A stretch of DNA of 64,000 nucleotides from positions 17,106,729 through 17,170,728 of the forward strand of contig CM034309.1 in NCBI GenBank assembly GCA_019925795.1, read 5' to 3'. Shown here piece after piece: positions 42,063 to 54,714 of the stretch; position 1 is the stretch's first letter, and each line of letters starts with the position of its first letter. The stretch is from Dendrobium chrysotoxum. Taxonomy: Eukaryota > Streptophyta > Magnoliopsida > Asparagales > Orchidaceae. The notes under the pieces were generated by a model, which was not told the origin of the DNA, ran no database searches, and saw only the letters and a list, made by a program, of their open reading frames with translations. A program made the translations under genes and the position numbers.

Positions 42063-43440
42063 CTATTCAAACTCCATCCAAACTTTCTCAACCAGCATTC
42101 AACATCCTCCCAAGTCCATATCAGCAGGTTTGACCAAGTTGACTGGTTAAACAATCAACATAAACCTTTGAATGGGTCAAAAGTGGTCAAATATCTTTCT
42201 AAATCCATTTCAAACCAATCTAACCTTATCCAACCCATTCAAATAGTTCTCTAAGACCCTTCAATTGCTATTTCAGCAGTCCAAATGGCTTTGGACTGGT
42301 CAAACATTCAAACCAAGTGTTTAGGAGGGTCAAATTTGGTCAAAACCCTTTTTAAACCTAATTTAATCTATCTTAAACCCATCCAGCTGTTTAATTAGGC
42401 TCTAGAAGTTTCTTTGGGCCTATCCTAGCCCTTAGATCAAGATCAAACCATTTAGATCACTTCGACATGCTCACATGGGGATAAAAGGGCCTTTCCACAT
42501 AGGTGTCCTTGCAATGTGCCCTACCATCTGCTCCTAACCATCTCTTGGACAGATGGCAACATCTGAGGAGCTCTCTAAGCCATCCCAGCCATCCACTTGG
42601 CCTGGGGATGATTGAATAGGCTTAAAACCCTAAAATCAACCTCATTCATTGAAGCCTAAGTCTCTCTCCATTCAAGCTCTTAAAGAGGTGAGATTCATTT
42701 CGTTTGAGCTCCCTACCTCTTCCTCTACACCTCCCAGACTAAATTCAGCTGGTCAAAGCCCGCCGGCGGTCACCTTCCGACCACCCCATTCAAGTTACAT
42801 CCAAGGCATCTCCAGCTTGATTCGTAGCTTTTCAAACCGCACTTTCAACAAGGAAAACATACGTGGACAGTCAACAAGCTCAGAGATTCAATAATTTTCA
42901 AAATCCATCGGCTAGATCTTTTTAAAACTCAAACCCTAGTTTAAAAACCTTAGGTTAATTAGCTTTTGATTAAATGATTTTCAAGTTTTAAATCCAACTC
43001 CACATAACTTCTATTCATGCAAGGAATCTAGGTTTAAAATTTTATTAAATTCCATCATTTAAATAGAGAAAACGAGCCATTTTTCCTTTCTAGGGCATAA
43101 CTCGGATTCCTATTAAACTAAGGGAAAGCTGGACTGTTGATTCTACGATCAATGATCAGATTTCCACCGTTCCACGGTCTATCCAACTGTGAATCTGATC
43201 CAAGGATGAGTTCCTCTGTCCAGCTTGATCACAACCGCTTGTTTCGAACAGCGAGAGATCAAACAGTGGTTGTGGATTGCTGACGCGGATAAGTTAAAAT
43301 CATGTGGGTCCCACGCGATTTTCTTTTTTGCGGCAATCATTGGTGGCAGCGTCAATCATTGCTAATGATTGGCCGCCACCACCGCGTTTCGCAGTGCCCA
43401 ATCAAAGGCCACCATCTGTCCTCCAGTCGCCGCCACCGCC

Positions 43441-44420
43441 GACATATAAAAAAATTATTTTAAATCATTTTAAAATCAGTTTTAAATAGAAAAATTATAA
43501 AAATTATTATAAATTAATTTTAAATAAAAAAATTAAGTTATATATATCATAATTTCCAAAAAATTATTTCCTCTAATTTAAAATTAAAATTATTTTTAAA
43601 TACTAAATATATTTTAATTTTTTTAACATTTAATTAAATTATTAATTAAGTGTTTTCAAATAAATTCAAATTCATTTTAAAAACATATTAATTATTTAGA
43701 AAATATATATATTTTTTTATATTTTAAAATTAAGTTGAATTTAAAATATCTAATATATTCTAACCTATTTTAACTTCTTAATTAAACATTTAATTATTTA
43801 ATTGGATACTTAATCATTTAACCAATATTTAAATATTTTAATTGAGATTAAAATTGAAATAATTTTAAAATTTAAGTAAAATTATTTTAAGTAATTTAAA
43901 AGAATTTCAGAAATCATTTAAGAGCTAATTTAATTTAATTTAAAAATATTCTAAATTTCAATTAATTTTAATTTAATTTGAATACTTTAGTTAATCCAAA
44001 AGTTTAAAAATTCAAAAGAAATTCAAATAAATCTAGAAAAATAAAAATAATAATTTTAAAATTTTTAAAATTTTATATATTTTAATTTAAAATTAACTTT
44101 AAAATTTAAAACTCTTATTATTTCAAATAATTTGAATTATTTAATCCTTTCAAATATTTAATTAATATTATATTAAATATTATATTAAGCATTTTCAAAA
44201 TTAAAAAAAAATCATTTTCAAAATTAATCTGAGGATCTCTCATTAATATGTTAGACCTATTTTGAATATACTTTAATTATTTTAATTTAAAACTTATATT
44301 TATATATAGGTTTATATATATCTATATGTATATATTTTAAAACTATTTTAAAATTATATATATTTTAAATCTCTAAAATTTGAGAGATCACTTTGAAACT
44401 TTAAACATAGGTTGAGCATG
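43441..44420. other. AT-rich tract of LTR B
   Basis: Almost pure A and T in TTTAAATAATTAATTT-like words, with no open frame. It follows a GC-rich CCG block (43330-43440). The G 3' LTR has the same GC-rich then AT-rich order in reverse (about 12300-12560, then toward 10300). Confidence 0.75.
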
Positions 44421-46803
44421 TTTGAATGGAAGTTATGTGGGAATATTAGTGAATGATTATGTCTTAATCATTTACTAATCAAGTTGTTAATTATAACTAA
44501 TTAAGATATTAATCATTGCATACTTAGGATACACACACCACATAGTATTAGAGCTCTCCAAGATTTAGGATTGGTTGTGATTGTGTTTGAATGCATATGT
44601 TAAGTCAAGGGTTAGGAACATTGATTCAAACCTATTAAACTTAGTCATATCATTAAGGATAATAATTGAGGACCTTATTTAGAGGACTTAGAATATTTTC
44701 AATAATTAGGATTGACCTCCTATTGACTTGAAACTCAAACCATTTTAACATAGTGACACTCTCAGCACTAGGAAAATTTTCCACTGAATTTTGAAGTCAT
44801 TAAGCTCCTTAATTAATTTAATCAAAATTGAACCTTAATTAAGCCCTTAAACCTTCCAGAAATTCTAATAAATCAAGATTAAGTCTAAAAATTACACACA
44901 ATACCTCTAACTAACCAGATTTAAGACCTCAATCAATGAAAAATAAAAGCCTTTTGACTGAGCTTTAAGATCAAGTTTAATTTAATTTTAATTGAAATTT
45001 AATATCTAATTCATTTAATTAATTAAAAATAATTAAAAATTTCAAAAATTTTTTAAACACTTGGAGATCACTCCTTAGGTCATTCCTGACCTTTGGAGTT
45101 GATTTCAAGGAGTTTGGAGGTCATTTGGATTCAAATCATCAAAAGGCCTCTAATTAAACAAATTAAATAATTTATATAATTGTTAAAACTTCAAAAATTC
45201 ATAACTAATTCAAATGAACTCCAAATTAAGAAAAATCAAAGGCATATGACTCATCTTAATGTCTAATATTTATTAAAAATATTAAGTTTCTAGAAATCAA
45301 TTAATTTTGAAAAAATCAACTTTTGGTCAAACCTAGTTCAAAATCAAGTCAAAACTTTAAACCTTCATAATAAAATCTCGAAAAATCCAATTTCAACGTA
45401 CTTACTATCTAACTGATCGTATTAAAGTCTAGTATTTTAATAAAATATTAACTTTTTAGAAAACACTTTAAATCAAAAAGTCAACTTTTGACCCTTGAAT
45501 TAAATCATTAAAATAATCCAGAAAATTCTAAAATTCAACAAATCATCAAAAATTTCAAAAAATCTTAAATCAATATTAAAACCAGCAAGCAACCAACCTT
45601 AATTAAAATTTAATCAATCTTCAAACCTTAATCAAACTCAAAATACTTAATTATACCGGGTACCACTAGGTAACCCAGGCCTACGAGGCTATTAAATTAG
45701 CCCCAAGGAAGGTGAAGTAAACTTCACAGCCTCGGTGTGCAACAAAGGTGGTATCCAAAAAACAATTAAAATCAAGTTTAAAAATCAAATTTAAACCATT
45801 AAGACTTAAACTTCGATCAAAATCTCCTTTAAGCCTTTCAACCAACTAGAACATCAAACAACTTCAATCAAGTACCCGATTTAGGATATATCAAAGCCAC
45901 TTAGCCTTCCTCACACACTTTAGATGGTTTTGCTAGGACAACCAACTCTAGTCTTAGGCTAGGCTGGTGTTTACTTTTCTGCTGTGTGCCGGGTTTTCGA
46001 GCTTTCACTGCATGTTGTTTGCTAGTAGTAGAATTGATGTGTTTGTTTATTTAAATTTTAGCATTCTGTGATGTAATTAATTGTGCGTTAGATTTACCCC
46101 TAGGTTAGAAATGATTTGTACTAATTCAATCTTATGCAGGTGGTCATGCTCATACAGGGCATTTAAAATTAAAGGGGGCAAAATCATAAATATTAAATTG
46201 CACAAGTGCTCCAGAAATTTGCTTAAGTCCCTCTTTAAAATTAAAAGAGCATGGCCAAGTGTGGCTGTGATTGAGCATTTAAATTTCAATATATTAACTG
46301 CTTAGGATGTAAATATAATTGTTGATTATTAGGATAACCCTGCAGGATCGAGTCTAGATTTTCAACTTTAATTCATATAATTTGAATGTAATTAAGTTGT
46401 AAAGTGTTAAGTGCTTTGAGATGGAATATTTATATCCAACTCGAATTCTAAAGAGGAGAAGACATCCCTAAGGGGAGAGTCTTCCTCCATTTGGAAGATC
46501 AAGTTATGATACTTTCCAAATATCCAAGGAGAAAAGATAACACCCTTTTCAAAGGGGGAGTTTCTTTTCACTTGGATATCCGGACCCGATGATCCAAGGA
46601 GTTCCAAGAAGACGAAGAAGTGAAGAACGAGAATCCCAAATCTCAAAGTCACTTGAGTCTTAGGAGTAGAATCCGGGTTGTAGTCAGTGGTACCCGGCCA
46701 CTTTACTTTCTTACAGACCCTGGGTTGTATAATTAAGTGGCACTTGCCACATGGAATTTTAATTTGAATTTTAATTTAATTGATTTGATTAATATTGATT
46801 ATT

Positions 46804-46808
46804 TGATA
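46804..46808. repeat. Imperfect target-site duplication of C3, left
   Basis: TGATA here against TGATG at 48507-48511. Four of five bases agree, so it supports but does not prove the ends. Confidence 0.5.
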
Positions 46809-47531
46809 TGAAAATTTGATAGGGATGTTAAGCCCCGATGAACTAGTCCCGAGGCTAACTAAGGGGGGGGGGGTGAATTGGTTATTTAAAAAATTTAAGA
46901 GCGACAGTAAAAATCTTTTCGATGATTTGCAGCGGAAACAAGTAAAACACACAAACGAAAAGATTAAACACGGATTTCACCCAAGAAGATAATCACAGAA
47001 AACTAAAGTGCAGAAAGTAATCAAAAAGAACACACCAGATTTTTATAGTGGTTCGGTCAACTTGACCTACGTCCACTCCCCGGAGCCTCCCCTCCGGGTA
47101 TTGCACTAAACCAAAGTGACTCTCCATCTGCTCCCACAGCAAGGCGGAGAAGCCTGTACAAAAACTCATTTCCACCGACACGGTGAAGCAGAGAACCTAA
47201 CCTCCTTTCACTTCCTCCTGAAGCAGGAAGAGAACCTCAGACTCCTTTCGCTTCCTCCTGAAGTAGCTAGAGAACCTGAACTCCTTTCGGTTCCTCCTGA
47301 AGCAGGCAGAGAACCTGGATCTTCTTGTGAACGATCCTCTCACAAAGAACACCAACAGGACGAGAGACGACGAACAGAGAAGACGATTCTGATCCTTGCT
47401 TGGAGCAACCTTTATGAATCCCTCATAAACTCTCCCTCACAAGGTCTTCTCTCTCTCTCCCAAACTCTCTCTCTGGGGTTTCTCTGTAAAGGAAAGTGAC
47501 AAAAGATTTTTCTTGTTGAAAGAAAAAAAAT

Positions 47532-47540
47532 CTTTTATAG
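47532..47540 (-). promoter_or_regulatory. TATA box of C3 LTR
   Basis: CTATAAAAG in sense orientation, between the dyad array and the TC tract. Confidence 0.65.
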
Positions 47541-47579
47541 GAGGGCTCAAAATTTACCCTAAATCTCAACTGGTCGGCC

Positions 47580-48270
47580 TAGATCATCCAGGACGATCGA
47601 AAGATCGTCCTATACGATTAGTTCAAAATCAGCTATTTTAGCCTAGACGATCTGGCTCTTCTGGATGATCAGTGGAAAAAGTTGTTCTGATCATCTCGTA
47701 TGATTCTACGATCATCCAGGATGATTAGTGTAAATTCAGGAATTTCTTCCAGAAGACCGCTCTGATCGTCCAGAGAAACTTGTGCTGGACGACCAAAAAA
47801 TGACTTGATCGACAAGGACGATGCGGATATCGTCCTGTATGATTAGTTCAAAAAGTGCCAAAATCATCCTGATCACCGCTCTGGACGTACAGCTAAAACA
47901 CACTAGACGATCATGATCGTCCCGGACGATCCTACGATCGTCCAGTATGAAATGATCGTATCAATTAAATATTAATTGCTTTCCTTAATCACCAGACTAA
48001 TTTAGGCATAATTGTACTGGATCATCCAGGATGATACACGTATCGTCCGGGACGATCAGACCAAATATCTTAAAATAAAAACTTTCCTAACTTGATCTGG
48101 CGGCTGAAAATTTCTAATTTGAGCCTATCATCCCGTACGATATAGTGATCATCCAGGACGATCGGCTTAATCATATAAACTTAACTTAGTCGCCCTAATT
48201 AGGGTTTCTGTTTTTTTACTTGATCATCCATGATGATGTGAATATCGTCTAGGATGATCTGAACAAAAAC
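47580..48270. promoter_or_regulatory. Dyad array in C3 LTR
   Basis: Repeated 15-bp quasi-palindromes of the C1/C4 type, several paired at 21 bp, with mixed GTCC and GTAC half-sites. Confidence 0.8.
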
Positions 48271-50029
48271 TTGAACATAAAATCTAATTCACTCAAGCTC
48301 TCCCCCTGAGTGTGTGTGTAGGTTACTTAGCTAGGGGATCAGTTACATTACAATTGACTCAAGAAAAGAAAATAATACATTTAGACACACTTGGACTCGA
48401 TCTTGAGTTGGCTTGAGTTACTTTTGATCTTTTATACCTAAAATGAATTAGCCAAGCAAAACAGAATACAAACATGTTTGTCATCATCAAAACTAGATTT
48501 GTAACATGATGTTGATTACGATTAAGGACCCACATGCTTTTAGTAGTTTTTTGGTGATAATTACAAGCTGATTTTGATTTAGCCTAGAACCCGATCAGAG
48601 GCTCGTGATGGTATGATCAAAACTATTTCTACTTTAATTAAAATTTAAAATATTTTGGCTCAGATGGAAACTCTAACGCTTTTAAGAAGTAAACCCAGAC
48701 TCACCGGGGGTTTTTCATGCATTCATATTAACTTTTCTCTTCCGTGTTAGGTACCTCCCCGCCTACAGGTTTTGGCAGACCACCTGACCTATTAGGGTGC
48801 AGTTCTGTCCAAAGGGATGTTATGCAATCTCTAGGATAAAACCTATTTTTAAGCCTAATTTTAAAATTACTTCATTCTGATTTTAAGCATTCGAGTCAAC
48901 TAGCATGCATAGCATTAGTAACAAATTAAAATTGAGTCTAATCTTTAATTTCATTCTTAGCTTAATCATTTCACCCAACATATGTTAAGGGGCCAATTAG
49001 GAATCTGCTCTAGATGTCAGCCCCGCTCTCCTTAAACTAATCTTAAACAACGTCCCTAACCACTCTTTCATAAAAGATCGGACAACATGGTTTTGAAGCG
49101 CTTAGGTGGTTTAGCTGGCTCCCCAATCCAGGCTGGGGTAAGTCCAGGATTGCATTGCATTAGCTAGGTTCTGGGTCACTGATTTTTAGTACCCACTTTA
49201 GACTTAGGATCTGAGGCAGATTCTCAATCTTAAGCCCTCAAATTCTGGGAATTTAATTCCCACTTTCTAATAAAATCAATCATTCAAACTTAAATCTCTT
49301 TCAATCAAATTCAAGCCCAACACTTAGGATAGGTTGGGGTATTTCTGAAGTAATTCAGAATCTCAAAACACCTCCTACCCTTCTTCCTTTAACTCCGGAA
49401 ATAACTGTTCAAATTTGATCGAGTCCCTGTTGAAGTTCCAACCCTTAATCTCTTTTGACATCAAACTTTAAAATCTAAATAAAATTCGTATCGCTATTTT
49501 AATCGAGAGTTTTCATAGGAAATTTTTTGGTTTCCTATGATGTAATTAACTACGAGGGCTTGCGCTTGTAGGAGATTTAGAAACTCAGACCAGATTTTCA
49601 AAATCAAACTTTTCAAAACCTTTAATTAATTATCTTTGGGAAATTCAAAAGTTAACGATCATTATCATCATTTTCAAATAAATAATAAGTGATATTTTCT
49701 CTCTCCAGATAGATATGTCGTTCTATTATTATAACTTTGATCATGAAATTAATGATATCTTTACCAGATTATCGTAGTCGAAAATTGGATTAAACATCAT
49801 TTTTACCCTTCAGGATCATATGTTGTTTCTCCTTGAGTTTGATTACAATAATCAGAATAAATTCAAGAATTTGTAATCCGAACTTATTAGGGAACGATAT
49901 GATCACCTTTCGAGGTGATATATCATTCATAATAAGTGTTCGATTTCAAAATTAAAAAATTCAGATATTAAATATTTCCCAAAGAAAATTAAACCTTTTC
50001 AAAACTACATTTTTTAATCACACCAAATA

Positions 50030-50034
50030 GGTAA
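50030..50034. repeat. Target-site duplication of solo LTR B, right copy
   Basis: GGTAA directly after the LTR end, equal to 39902-39906. Confidence 0.88.
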
Positions 50035-50820
50035 GGCTCTTAAGAGGCGACATATTAAGATTGCTTCAATTTTAGAGAGATCAATCTCAATCCCACGGTG
50101 CCTCACTACGAATCCTAAGAATTTCCCTGAAGCAACGCTAAAAGCGCACTTTAAGGGGTTTATTTTGAGATCGTAGTGACACAACCGCTCGAAAATAACT
50201 CTTAAGTTATAAAGTCGAGCCTCCTTAACTTTGCTCTTGACAACTAGATCATCGATATAACACTCAGCGTGATTGTGGATTAAGTCATCAAAGATATGAA
50301 TCATGGCCCACTGATAGGTTGCACTAGCATTCTTAAGGCCAAATGGCGTCACTTTATAACAGAAGATCCCTATAGGGGTCCTGAATATAGTATTTTTCTC
50401 ATTTTCTGGGGGCCATTCTAATTTGATTATAGCCAGAGATACCATCCATGAAGGAGAAAATAGCATGCGATGAGGCGATGTCGACCATCAGCCCAGGTAT
50501 GGGTAAAGGAAATTCATCCTTGGGACATGCCTTATTTAGATCCCTATAGTCGACATAAATCTGAATTTGACTGTTCTTCTTTTGAACCTACACGATATTA
50601 GCTACCCAAGAAGGATATTTCTCTTCTCGGATAAACCCAGCCTTGGCCAGTTTCTTAATTTCAGAAATGACTTGTTGCTCGATCTCTAAATGCATGCATC
50701 GAGGAGCTTGTTTATTAGGAATGACATCATGCCGAATTCCAAGTTTATGAACTGCTACATCAGCAAAAAAACCTAGCATTTTATCATATGTCCAGGTCAA
50801 GCAATCCTTAAACTAGAAAA
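50030..50820 (-). pseudogene. Reverse transcriptase part of gypsy G, broken
   Basis: Contains the RT lead-in (HLEIEQQVISEIKKLAKAGF), VDYRDLNKACPKDEFPLP near 50540, FGLKNASATYQ, and the catalytic box YIDDLVVKS at 50248-50259 (Tyr-x-Asp-Asp intact). The region between DLNKA and FRTP is frameshifted near 50450. The frame continues on the far side of solo LTR B at 39906. RT polymerises cDNA from the element RNA. This copy cannot be made as one protein. Confidence 0.9.
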
Positions 50821-52364
50821 GGAGTTAAATCAGATCCTGAGACTCATCCTCACTCAATAGGGTACTTATAAAAGTGGGGCGAGGGTCATTGTCAGTTCCT
50901 AGTTGATTTCTTTTAGCTCATCGACTGTCGATTTAAATTCTTCTTCAAATTCAAGGGGTGCATCCCAAACTTTAAGCTCATCGAGATCGTCTAAAGTCTC
51001 CAAACAAAGTCTGTCGAGGGGACCGTCATCTTCAGTAGGGACATTTGGAGATTCAAGATAGTAAGTTATCATTAAGCAGTATTCGTCATCATCAAACGAA
51101 CTAATGGTGCCAAAGCCGATACCACATATTGAATTTTTATTGATCTTTATTTTCTAAATATTTTTGTGGTATCTAGCTTGACCCTTAGTCCATCGATATG
51201 GTACGAGACCTTTGAAAAAAGAATTCTTTACGCAAACAGGAAAGTAGCCAAAAGGTAATTCCACTAATTCATTAAAATCTGCCTCCTCAAGGGTTACATC
51301 ACCTTCATCCCTTGAGGAGGAGGAGCCAGGGAAGAATTTTTGGACTTTTCTTATCTCACCGCTTAGGTTAGGGACCTTTTTAATCTCTAACCCTGCAACT
51401 CTGCCAGCCGACAGTGGGGTCAAGGATAAGGCCTTAATTCTTCTACTAAGCTTTTCATACATTGTCAATTCAGGCTCCTCACTTTCAATCTTTGGAACAT
51501 CAACCTCAGGGTCACTATCCTGGTCTAAAGTGAGATCAAACTTTGGAGAGGCATTTATATTTTGGTAATCAAAAGGAATTTTAACCCCACATTTTTCTAG
51601 CTCTTCATCGGAGCTTGACTCCGGATTAATATACACCGGGATTGTTCTTCTTTCAAATGAAGCATGGCCTCGACCTCACACTCTTTGGGCCATCCTCCCA
51701 CCTCTTTGAGGCAACATGTTTGGAGGCCTAAGGACAACGATGTCGAGCTCATCCTCACTATCTAATTCTTGCATCTTTTGATCTTTTCCTTTTCTTTTTC
51801 TTTTTCTTTATCTTTCCCTTTTGATTCTTGATTTTGATTGGAGCTCTGCTTACTTTCTTGCTCCTTGATTTTGATCTCAACTTTAGGATAAGGGGAGGAC
51901 CCTTTTGGTATGAAGTATGCAGCATCCTCGTAGATCCCTATTTCTTGAATTGAGAATGGTTGCAAATCACCCCTAATTATATGTTCAATGCCATCTCGTT
52001 GGTACTTGACGTATATATGTAGGGTAGATGGAACCATTTTATATTCATGAATCCAATGCCTACCTAGAAGTGCATTAAAGGATATCGCCGAATCAATAAT
52101 ATAAAATTTTGCTTCGGTTTTCAATTCTCCTATCTCTAACAAGAGGGTAATCGAACCCAAAGCCCTCTCCCATTTCTCGTTGAACCCACGTAGCACCAAC
52201 CTGTCGGTGGCGAGCTTACTGGTATTAACTTTAAGGTAAGCAAGGGTTTTTACATTCATCACGTTGACTGATGCACCCGGATCAACAAAGACTCTTGATA
52301 ACTTAAAGTTCCCTACACCAACAGTAATGTAGAGGGGGCGATTATGATCAGTAGTTCCCAACAA
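50821..52364 (-). pseudogene. Aspartic protease and linker to RT of gypsy G
   Basis: The first open block (52364-51762) holds a retropepsin-like fold: VGNFKLSRVFVDPGASVNVM, where the catalytic triplet is Asp-Pro-Gly, then NALLGRHWIHEYKMVPSTLH. It ends in a Lys/Glu-rich tail (KDKEKEKEKEK). The next block (51636-51154) is an acidic linker with SSSDEELEKCG and ADFNELVELPFGYFPV, then a stop, then a further acidic stretch to the RT. The Asp-Pro-Gly form is unusual against the common Asp-Ser/Thr-Gly. Whether it is normal for this lineage I cannot tell. Confidence 0.75.
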
Positions 52365-52520
52365 AGACTCTTGATAACTTAGAGGAAGCCTAGGGGCTAA
52401 GACTTTACCACCATGAAGTTATACCTATACGATTGAATCGGGAAGACAAACTATGGTGGGGTCTACACTCTCCATAGGCTGCACATCATTACTATCTGAA
52501 GAGGAGTCAGAATCTAAAAG

Positions 52521-54612
52521 TTATATCATGATAGGTTTCCCAGTGAAATTAATTTTAGGGAGATCGCTATCTGATAAGATCTCAAGTTCGACATCCCCTT
52601 TAGAAGTCAAATCTTGAAGATTAAGTTTTTGAAGGTTTGGATCGATCTCAATAGGATTTTGAATTTTTTTGAAAGAGTTATCAATTCGCATTTCATTCTC
52701 ATGGTTAATCATCAAAATTGAAGTAGAATGATATTTTTTATTAAACTTGCGACCCTTTGCCTTTTATGGGGCAAAGTAAAAGTCAGATAACAGGAGCGGA
52801 GATGTGGCTTTAATGCCACCATCGGCCACTCGGATACATCTCTCATCAACATACTTCCTCTCTACAAAAATATCTCTCTTTCCTTTTTCTTTTAATACAA
52901 CAGTTCCTTAGACTACTGGAGAGGGAAGCAGCTCAACATCCTCCTACGAAGCATCCAGGTCAACTTCTCAAATCGAGCTCGGGGCTGTCGTGGGCATCTG
53001 TTGAGAAAGATAAAAAGACTTGTTAATCGACTTTTTAAGTGTCCGGGATAATGCATTATCCCAACCATCTTCAATTGAAAGAGAGGTGTTAGAAGTGTTA
53101 CCTGAGATTATCTTGATGGACCCTTACTTTGGATTGACTAAATATTCCTTTGGGATCACAATGTTACCTTGTTTGATATTCCTCTCAAGCAAGTCTTTGA
53201 AAACAATACAGTCCTCTATCGAATGGCTGACCATACGATGGTAAGGATAGTACTTAGGATCATTTTTCTTATGCACATCTTCTGGATGCCTGGCCTCTGG
53301 CAACTGGAAGTCTGATTTCATTGAAAGACTTTTAAAGATTTTTCCTACCACTTCCCTCTTAAATGGGTAAGGTTTTGCCAATCTCTCTTTAAAAGGGATG
53401 AAAAAAGGAACTTTTATAGGCTGGGAGGTCACTTGGAATGGTTGCTTCTGAGCTAACTGTGGTGGAGGAGCATTGGACTGACTAACAATTGGTTGTTTTC
53501 CCTTGTGGACTGCTGACACTATAGCTCTCTTTTCAAAGGACTTGATTGGCTTATCAACCTTCTTCTCACCAGAGAGATCCTTTAAGAATGGCATCCTAGG
53601 AGCCTCTTCCTGCAGGTTACTCGCCTTGTTTAGAAGTTTTTCAAAAATTTTTAGTGAAACCCTTTAGAAGAAAAGCAACAGGCCCATGGATATTCTTCAA
53701 AAGAATTTCCACTACATGTTGCTCTTGCAGTTGGGGTTCACATATCATCGAAAGGTTTCACCACCTTAAGATGTACTCAACCAGAGACTATCCCGGCTTT
53801 TATTTTTCAACATTCAGATCACCCACTGTAGTGCGCTAATGTGCTCCTGAAAATCTCTTTAAGAATAGATTTTCAAGTTCATTAAAGGTTCTCACTGAAC
53901 CGTTGGGCAAATCTGCGTACCATTCAAAAGCTATGCCGGAAAAACTACTAATAAATTGACAAAAAAGTAGAGCATCTGACCCCCCAGCATTGCAACAACT
54001 TATATGAAAGTGGGCCAGATGCTATCTCGGGTTTTTAATTCTAGTGAAGATTTTAAAGGATGGTGGCATAAAACCCTTAGGGTAAGGAACCAAATCATAT
54101 TTCTCAGGGTAGGGTCTACCCCTTGGAATAGATATAGTTCCTTGCGATTGGGCTAAGGCCTCCCTTACCTGATCCTCAATTAGTTGCTTGATGTCTTTTT
54201 GAGCCAGTGTTGGAGGAATAATTGGAGGGACCAAAGGGACTTTATGACTGGATTCTGCCCTTTTTGCTCTGTCGGTGACTTCCCGAGCAGATTTTTATAA
54301 CTCAAGGGAAGTCTCATGCGACTTGTCTAATTGTTGCTGCATTTCTTTAACTTGTAGCAACATTTCTGTCATTTGTGCTTCCAGGTTCTTGATATGCTGC
54401 TCATCCCTAGATCTCACTGACTCATCTGAATCTGAATCAACGGTAGCTGAACCCTCTTCTTTGCCAGTTCGATGCTTACTTGGTTTAGTTTCCTTAATGG
54501 ATCCTCTAGTCTCAACCATGTAAACATCACTAACAGGCAGATCTTCATCTATTAACATGTCATCCAACTCTGGATCAAATGCTTCTTCAGCTTCCTTCCT
54601 TTTCAAAATGTC
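52521..54612 (-). pseudogene. gag of gypsy G, broken
   Basis: The N-terminal part is acidic and then a predicted coiled coil (EAQMTEMLLQVKEMQQQLDK). It is followed by PPIIPPTLAQKDIKQLIEDQ and a retrotransposon gag core near 54050-53830 (LAHFHISCCNAGGSDALLF, then IAFEWYADLP and FNELENLFLKRFS), then a basic-Pro segment and the His/Cys motif YYPYHRMVSHSIEDCIVFKD near 53250. This last motif replaces a classic CCHC knuckle, as in Tat-lineage elements. Stops and frameshifts break the frame at several points. The exact start is unclear because it runs on from the leader ORF. Confidence 0.78.
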
Positions 54613-54714
54613 CTTAATCTCTTATACCACCTCATCGACTGGCCGGTTCCCTATCTCCTCAGGGCCGATGGGTAGGTAACCTTTATATTCCACCATATCA
54701 TAAAGTTCATCTTG

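Larger units (their letters stand above)
46809..48506 (-). repeat. Solo copia LTR C3 (C1/C4 family)
   Basis: Runs TGAAAATTTGATAGGGATG to AGATTTGTAACA, both matching the C4 LTR. It has a G run (46863-46873), leader repeats (about 47190-47320), a TC tract, CTATAAAAG in sense (47532-47540) and a dyad array (about 47580-48270). No gag or pol lies beside it, so it is a solo LTR. It sits inside solo LTR B and so is the youngest layer of that branch. Confidence 0.88.
39907..50029 (+). repeat. Solo LTR B of the gypsy G family (reverse orientation)
   Basis: It starts TGTTGACCTCATTTTTG and ends ACACCAAATA, the two ends of the G LTR, in the opposite orientation, with a perfect TSD. It matches the G 3' LTR in the parts I could align (for example 45650-45730 with about 10390-10480, and 48700-49600 with about 8300-9110 reversed). 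No internal or second LTR is present, so it is a solo LTR left by LTR-LTR recombination. Without the C3 insertion it is about 8.4 kb, 1.7 kb longer than the 3' LTR of G. The extra length comes from a tandem duplication, a short-repeat field and AT-rich sequence. Confidence 0.83.

Noticed and set aside
43441..44420. Matrix attachment region or replication origin
   Set aside because: High AT content alone is not evidence, and the tract belongs to a repeat-derived LTR.
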